Below, in pieces: positions 53,401-61,412 of a stretch of DNA of 64,000 nt; the first letter of the stretch is position 1, and the number at the start of each line of letters is the position of its first letter. The stretch covers positions 6,301,501 through 6,365,500 of the forward strand of contig NZ_LT629702.1 of NCBI RefSeq assembly GCF_900103345.1. The letters are read 5' to 3'. Source of the DNA: Pseudomonas azotoformans (GTDB taxonomy: Bacteria; Pseudomonadota; Gammaproteobacteria; Pseudomonadales; Pseudomonadaceae). The notes beneath the pieces are model-generated. The model was not told where the DNA came from, made no database searches, and saw only the letters and a list, made by a program, of their open reading frames with translations. Position numbers and translations under genes: made by a program.

Positions 53401-53705
53401 GTCGTAAGACTCCTGGCAAGCGGGTAGGGCGCGCAGATCACTCTGCACGAGCTTTGTGACAGGTAGGCATACGCCTGGAAAAGGAGGGCCCATGTCGATC
53501 CGATGACGGCTGGCCGACGGCTGTTGTTGTGGCGGGCTGTTTGCCTGGAAGGCCCGTAGATCAAGCGCGGGCGGGGCAAGGTGTTTCTTGGAGGTTATAG
53601 GCGACTCGCCAGTCATAGTTGAACTGGTGATCCTGATTCAAGCAGTCGAGGCGGCACCTCGCAAGGTGACCTGGCGGTTTTTTGCCATCACCGGCCGAAC
53701 GGTCG
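53401..53705. other. Intergenic region between phaG and rsuA
   Basis: It contains the phaG leader and promoter, and the rsuA end. I see no gene, tRNA or REPIN. Near 53665-53695 GGTGA and TCACC can pair, but there is no U-run. Confidence 0.6.
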
Positions 53706-54398
53706 TCAGACCTGTCGGATTTCGTCGTCAGTCAGCGCCCGATACTGGCCCGGTGCAAGGGCCGCATCCAGCATCAGGGGACCCATGCGCTCGCGGTGCA
53801 GGCCGATGACCTTGTTATCAAAGTGCCCGAACATGCGCTTCACCTGATGATAACGCCCTTCGATGATGCTCAGGCGTGCGCTTCTCGGCCCGAGCAATTC
53901 CAACTCGGCGGGTTGGGTGGTCAAGTCTTCGAAGGCGAAGTAAATACCTTCGGCAAAGGTGGTTGCGTATTCAGGGCCGATAGCCTGTTCAGTCTCGACG
54001 AGGTACACCTTGGGCAACTTGGTCTGTGGTTGCGTCAGGCGTCTGGACCATTGGCCATCGTTGGTGATCAGCATCAGGCCGGTGGTGTTGAAATCCAGAC
54101 GGCCGGCAATGTGCAATTCGCCTTTGTCCGGTTCATCGAGTAAATCCAGAACGGTTGGATGTTGCGGATCAGACGTGGCACTCACGCACCCCCGGGGCTT
54201 GTGCAGCATGAAGTAACGCGCCGGTATGCCTGCCTGTAGCACCTCGTCGTCAACGCTCACTCGGCTGAATTCCCGCACCTCATGATGGGGATCGCTGACG
54301 GCCACGCCGTCCACCACCACACGCCGCTCAACCAACAGCAGGCGCACTTGCTTGCGGTTGAAACGCGGCAGGTTACTGAGGAAACGATCCACCCGCAT
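53706..54398 (-). CDS. rsuA: 16S rRNA pseudouridine synthase (RsuA family)
   Basis: The 230-residue protein has an S4 RNA-binding start (MRVDRFLSNLPRFNRKQVRL), the catalytic GRLDFNTTGLMLITNDG (Asp) and the late EGRYHQVKRMFGHFDNKV. RsuA makes pseudouridine 516 in 16S rRNA. It overlaps the stop of the CWC mini-protein gene by one base (TAATG), so both share one transcript. Confidence 0.88.
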   Translation of the reverse strand: MRVDRFLSNLPRFNRKQVRLLLVERRVVVDGVAVSDPHHEVREFSRVSVDDEVLQAGIPARYFMLHKPRGCVSATSDPQHPTVLDLLDEPDKGELHIAGRLDFNTTGLMLITNDGQWSRRLTQPQTKLPKVYLVETEQAIGPEYATTFAEGIYFAFEDLTTQPAELELLGPRSARLSIIEGRYHQVKRMFGHFDNKVIGLHRERMGPLMLDAALAPGQYRALTDDEIRQV

Positions 54399-54610
54399 TA
54401 TGTCGGCTCAACCCTACGCAACTGCTTATCGACCTGGGCACAACGCGGGCACAGGCAGGCCTGGTTACGCAGTTCATCGGGCAGCGCCCGGAGCACGGCC
54501 GGATCGATGGTGACGCTGTAGCACCAGCAGGCCTGGTCGACCGTACGTGGGTCAGCCAGGCTGCAGTCGTTGCGCGCACCGCAGGCGGGACAAAGGGTGG
54601 GTGTGGTCAT
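54398..54610 (-). CDS. Small cysteine-rich CWC-family protein
   Basis: The 70-residue protein has the series CPACGARNDC, CWCYSVTIDP, LPDELRNQACLCPRC. This matches the CWC (cysteine-rich) family and suggests a metal site, probably zinc. Function is unknown. Translational coupling to rsuA suggests a role connected to rRNA modification, but this is only a guess. Confidence 0.82.
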   Translation of the reverse strand: MTTPTLCPACGARNDCSLADPRTVDQACWCYSVTIDPAVLRALPDELRNQACLCPRCAQVDKQLRRVEPT

Positions 54611-54684
54611 GGGCAGGTTCGGGCAAGGTTGCGGATAATCCCGGTAGGCCCTGTACGATACAGGGCCGTCCCCGCCCAGGCTAC

Positions 54685-56307
54685 TTAGAGCTGGAACTTG
54701 CTGACCAGCACGTTGAACGAAGTGGCCAGGCGCGACAGGTCCTGGCTGGAGGCGTTGGTCTGATGGGCGCCGGCCGCCGTCTGGGTGGACAGGTCCTGGA
54801 TGTTCAGCAGGTTGCGGTCCACCTCACGGGCCACCTGGGCCTGCTCCTCGGAGGCCGAGGCGATCACCAGGTTACGTTCATTGATCTTCGCCACGCTGGT
54901 GGTGATCCGTTGCAGCGCTTCGCCGGCGTTCTGCGCCAGGGTCTGGGTGTTGTTGGCCCAGGTCAGGCTCTTGTTCATCGCCGCGACTGCATCGTCGGCG
55001 CCGGTCTGCACTTCACCAATCATCTTTTCGATATCGACCGTGGACGTCTGGGTGCGATGGGCCAGTGCGCGGACTTCATCGGCGACCACCGCAAAACCGC
55101 GACCTTGCTCACCCGCACGGGCCGCTTCAATGGCCGCATTGAGTGCCAGCAGGTTGGTCTGGTCGGCGATGCCACGGATCACATCGATCACCTTGCCGAT
55201 CTCCCGCACCTGCCCGGCAAGGTCTGCCACCGACTGCGTGGAGTCGTTGATCTCAACCACCATCGAGCTCATGCCGGACACCGCCTGTTCCACTTGCTGG
55301 CGGCCCTCTTCGGCTTCGGTGGTGGCCTGGCGCGAGGCTTCAGAGGTCGAGACGGCGTTGCTGGCGACTTCGTCCACGGCGGCGGTCATCTGGTTGACGG
55401 CGGTGGCCGCTTGTTGGATTTCATCGTTCTGGCGGGTCAGGCCACGGCTGCTTTCATCGGTGACCGCACTCAGTTCCTCGGCGGCCGATGCAAGCTGGTC
55501 GGATGCATTGGCGATTTCCACTAAAGTGCTTTTCAAGCCGCCTTGCATATCCGAGAGCGCCATCAGCAGTTGCCCGGCTTCGTCGGTGCGTTCGGTGATG
55601 ATGGCTTGGGTCAGGTTACCCTGGGCGATACGTTGTGCGCTGGCCACGGCCTGGGCGATGGGGCGGGTGATCAGGCGGGTGATCAACACGCCAATGGTCA
55701 AGGCGATGATGAAGGCCAGCACAATGCCGCTGATCATCCAGGTCAACGCGCTGCTGCGCAGCTCATCGGCGGCGGCGGCGCCTTCCTTGATCTGGCGGTT
55801 ATTGGATTCGACCATCACGCGGATCAGCTCGCGCGCCTGGCGGAAGAGCTCATTGTTGGTGGTATTGAGCTGGGTGCGGGCCTGATCGAGCTGGCCACCA
55901 TCGAGCAGCGCCATGATGCGGTCCGAGCTGCTGATGTAAGTGGGCCAGAGTTGGTCGAGTTTGTCGCCGGCTGCCCGTTCGTCGTCTTCCAGCGGGGTTG
56001 CACGGTAGGTGGCGTACGCGGTCTGGCTGCGTTTGAGTTCCTGGGCGATATCCTGGCGCACACGTTCGCGATCCTGGGCGGAAACGTCACCGTTGCTGGC
56101 GTCCAGCAAGCGGTACAGGCCGCGGTTATGGGCCACCAGCCCGTTGAGGGTGGCGGCTGTGGTGCTTACCGAGACCAGGTTGTTGGAGAACGTCGACTCC
56201 AACGCCGTGGAGAGGCGAACCACGCCTTTGATGCCCAGCAGGCCCACCCCCAGGGTGACCAGCGCGCACAGAAGGAATGAGAGCAGCAGTTTGGTTGAGA
56301 TTTTCAT
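54685..56307 (-). CDS. Methyl-accepting chemotaxis protein (4HB ligand domain)
   Basis: The 540-residue receptor has a first membrane helix ([20 protein letters not shown]), a four-helix-bundle sensor domain (about 30-185), a second helix ([20 protein letters not shown]), a HAMP domain ([18 protein letters not shown]) and the signalling tip [20 protein letters not shown]. There is no C-terminal CheR-binding pentapeptide. The 4HB domain of this length often senses organic acids or amino acids; the ligand is unknown. Transcribed alone. Confidence 0.92.
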   Translation of the reverse strand: MKISTKLLLSFLLCALVTLGVGLLGIKGVVRLSTALESTFSNNLVSVSTTAATLNGLVAHNRGLYRLLDASNGDVSAQDRERVRQDIAQELKRSQTAYATYRATPLEDDERAAGDKLDQLWPTYISSSDRIMALLDGGQLDQARTQLNTTNNELFRQARELIRVMVESNNRQIKEGAAAADELRSSALTWMISGIVLAFIIALTIGVLITRLITRPIAQAVASAQRIAQGNLTQAIITERTDEAGQLLMALSDMQGGLKSTLVEIANASDQLASAAEELSAVTDESSRGLTRQNDEIQQAATAVNQMTAAVDEVASNAVSTSEASRQATTEAEEGRQQVEQAVSGMSSMVVEINDSTQSVADLAGQVREIGKVIDVIRGIADQTNLLALNAAIEAARAGEQGRGFAVVADEVRALAHRTQTSTVDIEKMIGEVQTGADDAVAAMNKSLTWANNTQTLAQNAGEALQRITTSVAKINERNLVIASASEEQAQVAREVDRNLLNIQDLSTQTAAGAHQTNASSQDLSRLATSFNVLVSKFQL

Positions 56308-56523
56308 GAGTCAGGTCCGGGCAGGGTAGCGAAGGTGGCACGCTAGAGCCTCCCTGGCTCTCGGCGATATCATAGTGACATCATCGCAATTGACAAAGTT
56401 GCGAGCCAGATAAATTTACTGAATCGATAAAGCTTGCGTAGATGTTTCAAGCTATTGCGAAAACGCACCAGATTCGGTTTTTGATGTCAGATATTTCGTC
56501 ATTCAATGAAAGTTGAATGCCGC

Positions 56524-56542
56524 CCTCCAGCGTCGCTGGAGG
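56524..56542 (+). other. Hairpin in the leader of the Tyr/Pro-rich lipoprotein gene
   Basis: CCTCCAGC and GCTGGAGG form an 8-bp stem with a 3-base loop 27 bases before the ATG. It could affect mRNA stability or be an operator. The rest of 56308-56569 is AT-rich with no gene. Confidence 0.35.
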
Positions 56543-56569
56543 TGCTCTTCCGCGGTCCAGGAGGCCGCC

Positions 56570-56935
56570 ATGTATCGACGACTGCTGCTCAGCGCTTTAC
56601 TCGGTCTGACCCTTTCTGCTTGTGTGCCCTACTACGATGGAGGCCAGAGCTACTATCGATCCGAGGTCTACACCTCACCGGCGCCGGTGTATTACTACGG
56701 GGGTGGCTCGGCGTATCAATACCGCCGTGACTACTACCCCGCGCCGCGCTACTACGCACCACCATCGCGTTACTACTCGGCCCCGCGTTATTACCAGCCA
56801 GCGCCACGCTACTACGGGCCGCGTGCCGGTTACCGGGCGTACCCGAACCAGGGCTGGGGCGGAGGGCATTGGGGTAATGGGGGTGGGCACGGTCGCGGTT
56901 CCGACCATGGAGGTGGCCGCGGCGGTCACCGTTGA
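56570..56935 (+). CDS. Tyr/Pro/Gly-rich small lipoprotein
   Basis: The 121-residue product starts at ATG 56570 after AGGAGG. The lipobox LSAC lies in MYRRLLLSALLGLTLSACVP. The mature part is a low-complexity run of Y, P, R and A (SPAPVYYYGGGSAYQYRRDY, YYAPPSRYYSAPRYYQPAPR), then Gly/His-rich (GWGGGHWGNGGGHGRGSDHG). Such proteins occur in many Pseudomonas. The composition suggests an unstructured envelope protein. Function unknown. Confidence 0.75.
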   Translation: MYRRLLLSALLGLTLSACVPYYDGGQSYYRSEVYTSPAPVYYYGGGSAYQYRRDYYPAPRYYAPPSRYYSAPRYYQPAPRYYGPRAGYRAYPNQGWGGGHWGNGGGHGRGSDHGGGRGGHR

Positions 56936-56949
56936 CGGGCCTGTACGGC

Positions 56950-56977
56950 AAGCGGCGCATGAAGCGCCGCTTTTTTT
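56950..56977. terminator. Rho-independent terminator after the Tyr-rich lipoprotein gene
   Basis: AAGCGGCGC and GCGCCGCTT pair, followed by TTTTTTT. It is 15 bases beyond the lipoprotein stop and faces the convergent hydrolase gene. Confidence 0.9.
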
Positions 56978-56990
56978 ATGGGCGCAGCCG

Positions 56991-58103
56991 TCAGTACTCG
57001 GACAGGTCTGCCAGCGGGTGGCGACCTTCCCAGGCCTTCTCGAAGTGAGCCTGCACCACCGCCTCAGGGATGGTGTTGATATCCGGCCAATGCCAATGGG
57101 GCGTCTGGTCTTTGTCGATCAACCGCGCACGCACCCCTTCGCTGAATTCAGGATGACGGCAGCAATTGAGGCTCAGGGTGTATTCCATCTGGAACACCTG
57201 GGCCAGCGACAGGTGCCGTGCGCGCTGGATCTGTTCCCACACCAGGTGCGCGGTCAGTGGGCAGCCTTCGCTCAACGCCTTGCCGGCACGGCTGAACAGT
57301 GGATCGGCATGCTCACTCAGCAGGCTCAAGGCGCGCCAGGCACACCGCACGTCGCCTACATCCAGCCAATCGTCGATCTGTGCCCGGCGCCGCAGCCATT
57401 GCGCTTCGGGTTGCTGACCGACGGCTTCCTGGGCCAACGCCTTGAGCAGGCTGTTGAGCTGCATCGGGGTCTGTTCCTGCCAGTTCAGTTGCAGCAGGCC
57501 ATCGAGCAGTTCGTCCTGCTGGTTGTCACGCAGGAAGCGGTCGGCCAGGCCCAGGTCCAACGCGTCACGCCCGTTAATATGCGCACCGGTCAGGCCGAGG
57601 AACAACCCGAGCTTGCCCGGCAGGCGCGACAGGAACCAACTGGCGCCGACGTCCGGGTACAGGCCGATGCTGATCTCCGGCATGGCCAACCGGCTGCTCG
57701 GCGTGACGATGCGGATCGCCGCACTTTGCAACAGGCCCATGCCGCCGCCCAGCACGTAGCCGTGGCCCCAGCAGATCACCGGTTTCGGGTAGGTGTGCAG
57801 GCGATAATCCAGGCGATACTCCGCCGCAAAAAACTGCGCCGCCAGCGCCGGCACAACGCCTGGCTGTTCGCGGCAAGCCTGCGCCAGGCTGCGCACTTCG
57901 CCACCGGCGCAAAACGCCTTGGGGCCGTTGCCGCGCAGCAGCACACAGACGATGTTCGGATCTTTGGCCCAGGTATCCAGGCGTTCGCTCAACGCGAGGA
58001 TCATCGGCAGGGAAAGGGCATTGAGGGACTTTTCAGCGTCGAGGCTGGCGATGCCGATGCGGGCGCCGTCGCTGCCGGTCAGCTCTTCGAAGTGCAGGTT
58101 CAT
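56991..58103 (-). CDS. ECH-family 3-hydroxyisobutyryl-CoA hydrolase-like protein
   Basis: The 370-residue protein starts at ATG 58103 (GAGG upstream). It has the oxyanion-hole motifs KAFCAGGEVRSLAQAC and GHGYVLGGGMGLLQSAAIRI, then MPEISIGLYPDVGASWFLSR. This longer form (ECH_2) is the 3-hydroxyisobutyryl-CoA hydrolase type of valine breakdown, though some members are enoyl-CoA hydratases. It lies alone, outside any visible valine operon. Confidence 0.82.
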   Translation of the reverse strand: MNLHFEELTGSDGARIGIASLDAEKSLNALSLPMILALSERLDTWAKDPNIVCVLLRGNGPKAFCAGGEVRSLAQACREQPGVVPALAAQFFAAEYRLDYRLHTYPKPVICWGHGYVLGGGMGLLQSAAIRIVTPSSRLAMPEISIGLYPDVGASWFLSRLPGKLGLFLGLTGAHINGRDALDLGLADRFLRDNQQDELLDGLLQLNWQEQTPMQLNSLLKALAQEAVGQQPEAQWLRRRAQIDDWLDVGDVRCAWRALSLLSEHADPLFSRAGKALSEGCPLTAHLVWEQIQRARHLSLAQVFQMEYTLSLNCCRHPEFSEGVRARLIDKDQTPHWHWPDINTIPEAVVQAHFEKAWEGRHPLADLSEY

Positions 58104-58177
58104 CGTGACCTCAATCGAGAAGGTGAAGGATGAGTATGATCGCTTCGCAGGAAAGTGCGGGTGGTGTGTCAGATCAA

Positions 58178-58206
58178 TTGACAAGCGGGGTCGGCTTTCC
58201 TAGGGT
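58178..58206 (+). promoter_or_regulatory. Putative sigma70 promoter of ung
   Basis: TTGACA (58178-58183) and TAGGGT (58201-58206) are 17 bases apart. The -35 is a perfect match, the -10 a weak one. Confidence 0.4.
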
Positions 58207-58239
58207 TCGCCTCATTCTTTTTGACAAGACCCTTCAACC

Positions 58240-58932
58240 ATGACCGAAGACGACCGTATCAAACTCGAACCCAGCTGGAAACACGCCCTGCGGGATCAGT
58301 TCGAGCTGCCGTACATGGCCCAGTTGCGCGCCTTCCTGCGCCAGGAACACGCCGCCGGTAAAGAGATCTACCCGCCCGGCCCACTGATTTTCAACGCGCT
58401 CAACTCCACACCGCTGGACAAGGTCAAGGTGGTGATCCTCGGCCAGGACCCGTACCACGGCCCCGGCCAGGCCCACGGCCTGTGCTTCTCGGTGCAACCG
58501 GGCATACCGACACCGCCGTCGCTGCTCAATATCTATAAAGAGCTCAAGCGCGACCTCAACATCGACATCCCCAACCACGGCTGCCTGCAAAGCTGGGCCG
58601 ACCAGGGCGTACTGATGTTGAACACCACCATGACCGTCGAACGCGCCAATGCCAACGCCCATGCGGGCAAGGGCTGGCAGTTCTTTACTGATCGGATCAT
58701 CGAAGTGGTCAGCGAGCATCAGCCGCACCTGGTGTTCCTGCTGTGGGGTGCCCATGCCCAGGGCAAGCAGAAGCTGATCGACGCCACCAAGCACTTGGTG
58801 CTGACGTCGGTGCACCCGTCGCCGTTGTCGGCGTATCGCGGGTTTTTGGGGTGCGGGCATTTCAGCCGGACCAACAAGTTTCTTGAGCAGAATGGCGAGA
58901 CGCCGATCGAGTGGCGATTACCGCCGGTCTGA
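58240..58932 (+). CDS. ung: Uracil-DNA glycosylase
   Basis: The 230-residue enzyme has the water-activating loop [18 protein letters not shown], the proline-rich [16 protein letters not shown], and the DNA-intercalation loop [18 protein letters not shown]. It cuts uracil from DNA to start base-excision repair. Length and motifs are typical of family 1 UNG. Confidence 0.96.
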   Translation: MTEDDRIKLEPSWKHALRDQFELPYMAQLRAFLRQEHAAGKEIYPPGPLIFNALNSTPLDKVKVVILGQDPYHGPGQAHGLCFSVQPGIPTPPSLLNIYKELKRDLNIDIPNHGCLQSWADQGVLMLNTTMTVERANANAHAGKGWQFFTDRIIEVVSEHQPHLVFLLWGAHAQGKQKLIDATKHLVLTSVHPSPLSAYRGFLGCGHFSRTNKFLEQNGETPIEWRLPPV

Positions 58933-59023
58933 TTGAAAAGGGCGGTGCAATGCCGCCTGTACCGCGTCTACTCGTTGTTTCGACATGGGCTTCACTTTTT
59001 TGCACGCTTCAGAACGCAGGGGT

Positions 59024-59043
59024 ACCTGTTAGTTCTGACAGTA
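59024..59043 (+). promoter_or_regulatory. Lux-box-like dyad before the first Ig-like gene
   Basis: The core CTGTTAGTTCTGACAG has the CT-N12-AG layout of las/rhl boxes, with one mismatch between the arms. Its centre is 118 bases before the ATG. CATTAACT (59063-59070) is at about the distance of a -10. Confidence 0.5.
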
Positions 59044-59150
59044 TTCATGGTCAGTTCAAGCGCATTAACTACTCTTCTCGGCCGTGGGGGCTGGTGCATA
59101 CCAGCTCTTGGTCGACGGCGGCTTACTGCTGATTACCAAGGAGATTAGAT

Positions 59151-61202
59151 ATGACTAGACCCACTGTAACGACTCCAATGCTCGCTCGAGCCAGGGCTCC
59201 TGGGGTTCTTGAAGCAGATGCCCCGGTGGCGCCGGATGCGTTGCCCCTGTGGGCTGACGATGTTGGTTTCAAGATCCCGGTGACCTTTCAAAGTACGGGT
59301 TTGCCAGTCCAGGTACCCACCCTGTGGGGCGGGGCTGGCGCTCTGTTCCCTGGCGACGTAACTGCCGTTGTCTGGTACTGGGATGGCGTACCGTTTGACA
59401 CCAAGCGGGTGGAGGCACCTTACGATGCCACCGACTTGCCTCTCGTTGACGCGGTGGTACCGCCCCATCTGATGGATGCCGCTGGCTTGCATAACTTGCA
59501 CTATGAAGTGTTGCTTAGGGAAAGCAGTGGGAACCCCGGCGAGCCGTCTTTTGTAACCCTGCTGGACAGCGACAAGGTCGGGCCCAATCAGGGGCAGCGC
59601 GGCCCACGCATGCGATTTCCACCTGAAATTGAACAAGACGGCGTCACTGATGATTACCTGAATGACCCCGCCAATAACGACCAGGTGGTGGGCACCGTCG
59701 TTTCCACTACTACGCCTGCCTGGCTGGACATGCGATTAGGCGATGTTGTTGAAGCCTACCTGGCTCCTTTGCCTTTGCGTCGGCCCTTGCGCAGGCATCC
59801 ACGGCAACAGGATATTGTTGCCACAACCACCATCACCCAAGCACACAAAGATGGAGCGCCCGTTGAGGTGATTTTCCCCGGGGACGTCCTGCGTGGTCTG
59901 GCGTCCAATCGAGAGTACAACGCACACTACTGGCTGCGAGACCGGGCAGGTCGCGAATCGGGTCCGTCATTTACCAGTGTGTTGTATATCAATTTGGCAG
60001 TAACACCTATTGAGCTGCGCCCGGTCGATCTGCCTCAGTTGAACGACGGACGTATCACACTAAGCGATGCCCGCGAGCCCGGTGGTGTGTTCATGAATAT
60101 TCTTGAAATATTCGGCTCTGCGCCGGGGGACATTCTGCGTCCTCTCTGGAACTTTATTCCTCTGCCTGAAATTGAGATTGCGGCTATTCAGGCTTGGCCC
60201 ATCTGCGTGCCAATCCCGTATTCGGACCTCGCTACAGGTGGTTTTGAGGTGACACCGGGGACGATTCGGGCGGGTTATACATGGGAGCGAGGATTGGCGA
60301 CGCCCAGGCCCTCCCAACCTCGGTTTGTCCCTGTCGACTTGACGGTTGCCGGCCAAGTCAGCCCAGACAATCCGGACCCGATCAACCGCTTGCTGGAGAC
60401 AGTCACGGTCAAGGGGCGAGACGGCGACAACCTGCTGACCCTCAATGACGTGGGCCTCCCTGTTCGGGTCGTGACCTTGTTGTTCGACGAGCCTAATGCC
60501 AACGAAACCTTGGAGCTGATGGCAGGTAACCATCCGGTACCGTTGGCCACCTATACCGTGCAGCTCACCGACGTCGCCGGGCAGGAGATCGAGTTTTTTG
60601 TCGACTGGGCTGATTTGGCACCCATTGTTGGTAACGGCGGCATCTTCGCGTTCTTCTATTGGACCTTTAACGGCGTGAACCGCCAGCGTGCCGAGGACAC
60701 CCCGGTGATTGTCAACATTGTGCCCATCGTCGGGTTGCAGGACCTGGAGTACGTTGGCGTCACCTATGGACCGGGGCCTGATGCAGGGTTTATCAGTTGC
60801 CCATTGAGGCCTTGGGTTAACGGTGTAGGCGTCTTCATTCCGGGGGACGCTAGCTTGCTGGAAGGCGGTGACGAAGTGGTTCTCGAGTGGGCCAGTTACG
60901 CAAACCCCAACGGTCATCCGAGTGGCGTCATGCCCGAAACGATTAACACATTTTCCCATACGTTGAGTCCCGCAGAGGCTCGGGATGGTTATGAGTTCAG
61001 GGTTGCCTTCGACCCCTACATCCTGCATCCAGGGTTGGTGAAACCACCTACCGGGCAAACAAATCCTCGACATGGTTCAGCCATAGCGCGGTACCGGGTG
61101 ATGAAACCCGCAGGGGGCGGAATGGGGTGGTCTCCTCGCAGGTTGGTGGCCATTACGTTGATCCGTCCTGCTGGCCGGCCGCCTTGCCTTTCGGATGAAT
61201 GA
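59151..61202 (+). CDS. Large Ig-like repeat protein of unknown function (683 aa)
   Basis: The gene starts at ATG 59151 behind AAGGAG. No signal peptide or membrane segment is seen. The protein is rich in short beta-strands with Pro, Asp and Gly turns and reads like a chain of about five Ig-like modules, for example GDVVEAYLAP with YWLRDRAGRESGPSFTSVLY, then VTVKGRDGDNLLTLNDVGLP with FFVDWADLAPIVGNGG. It ends in a segment with RYRVMKPAGGGMGWSPRR. The next gene has the same plan. I know of no family function. Confidence 0.8.
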   Translation: MTRPTVTTPMLARARAPGVLEADAPVAPDALPLWADDVGFKIPVTFQSTGLPVQVPTLWGGAGALFPGDVTAVVWYWDGVPFDTKRVEAPYDATDLPLVDAVVPPHLMDAAGLHNLHYEVLLRESSGNPGEPSFVTLLDSDKVGPNQGQRGPRMRFPPEIEQDGVTDDYLNDPANNDQVVGTVVSTTTPAWLDMRLGDVVEAYLAPLPLRRPLRRHPRQQDIVATTTITQAHKDGAPVEVIFPGDVLRGLASNREYNAHYWLRDRAGRESGPSFTSVLYINLAVTPIELRPVDLPQLNDGRITLSDAREPGGVFMNILEIFGSAPGDILRPLWNFIPLPEIEIAAIQAWPICVPIPYSDLATGGFEVTPGTIRAGYTWERGLATPRPSQPRFVPVDLTVAGQVSPDNPDPINRLLETVTVKGRDGDNLLTLNDVGLPVRVVTLLFDEPNANETLELMAGNHPVPLATYTVQLTDVAGQEIEFFVDWADLAPIVGNGGIFAFFYWTFNGVNRQRAEDTPVIVNIVPIVGLQDLEYVGVTYGPGPDAGFISCPLRPWVNGVGVFIPGDASLLEGGDEVVLEWASYANPNGHPSGVMPETINTFSHTLSPAEARDGYEFRVAFDPYILHPGLVKPPTGQTNPRHGSAIARYRVMKPAGGGMGWSPRRLVAITLIRPAGRPPCLSDE

Positions 61203-61207
61203 AGCCG

Positions 61208-61234
61208 CGCGCACGGGCGTTACACCCGTGCGCG
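61208..61234 (+). other. Hairpin after the first Ig-like gene
   Basis: CGCGCACGGG and CCCGTGCGCG make a perfect 10-bp stem with a 7-base loop, five bases past the stop. There is no U-run, so it is either an incomplete terminator or an mRNA-stabilising stem. Confidence 0.5.
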
Positions 61235-61249
61235 ATTCAAACGCTCGGC

Positions 61250-61269
61250 ACCTGTCAAGTTTGACAGTT
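61250..61269 (+). promoter_or_regulatory. Lux-box-like dyad before the second Ig-like gene
   Basis: The core CTGTCAAGTTTGACAG is a perfect 7-base dyad around GT with CT-N12-AG spacing. TTTAAT (61291-61296) lies where the -10 is expected if the box is centred about 42 bases before the transcription start. Confidence 0.6.
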
Positions 61270-61412
61270 ACGGGTGATCGAGAACTCACATTTAATGGAC
61301 ACGAGATCAGCAGGTTCGCAAGACCAGGTAGTTGTCGGTCGTAGTTCGTTCTTCCCGATAGACGGCCCGGGGTGACCGGGGTGAAAACTTGTTCCTACCA
61401 GGAGTGTGCACC

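Noticed and set aside
56308..56420. FliA (sigma28) promoter for the chemoreceptor gene
   Set aside because: A GCCGAGAG segment on the minus strand resembles the -10 GCCGATAA, but no TAAA -35 lies at the right distance.
58941..58957. Terminator after ung
   Set aside because: GGCGG/CCGCC can pair, but the stem is only five bases and no U-run follows.
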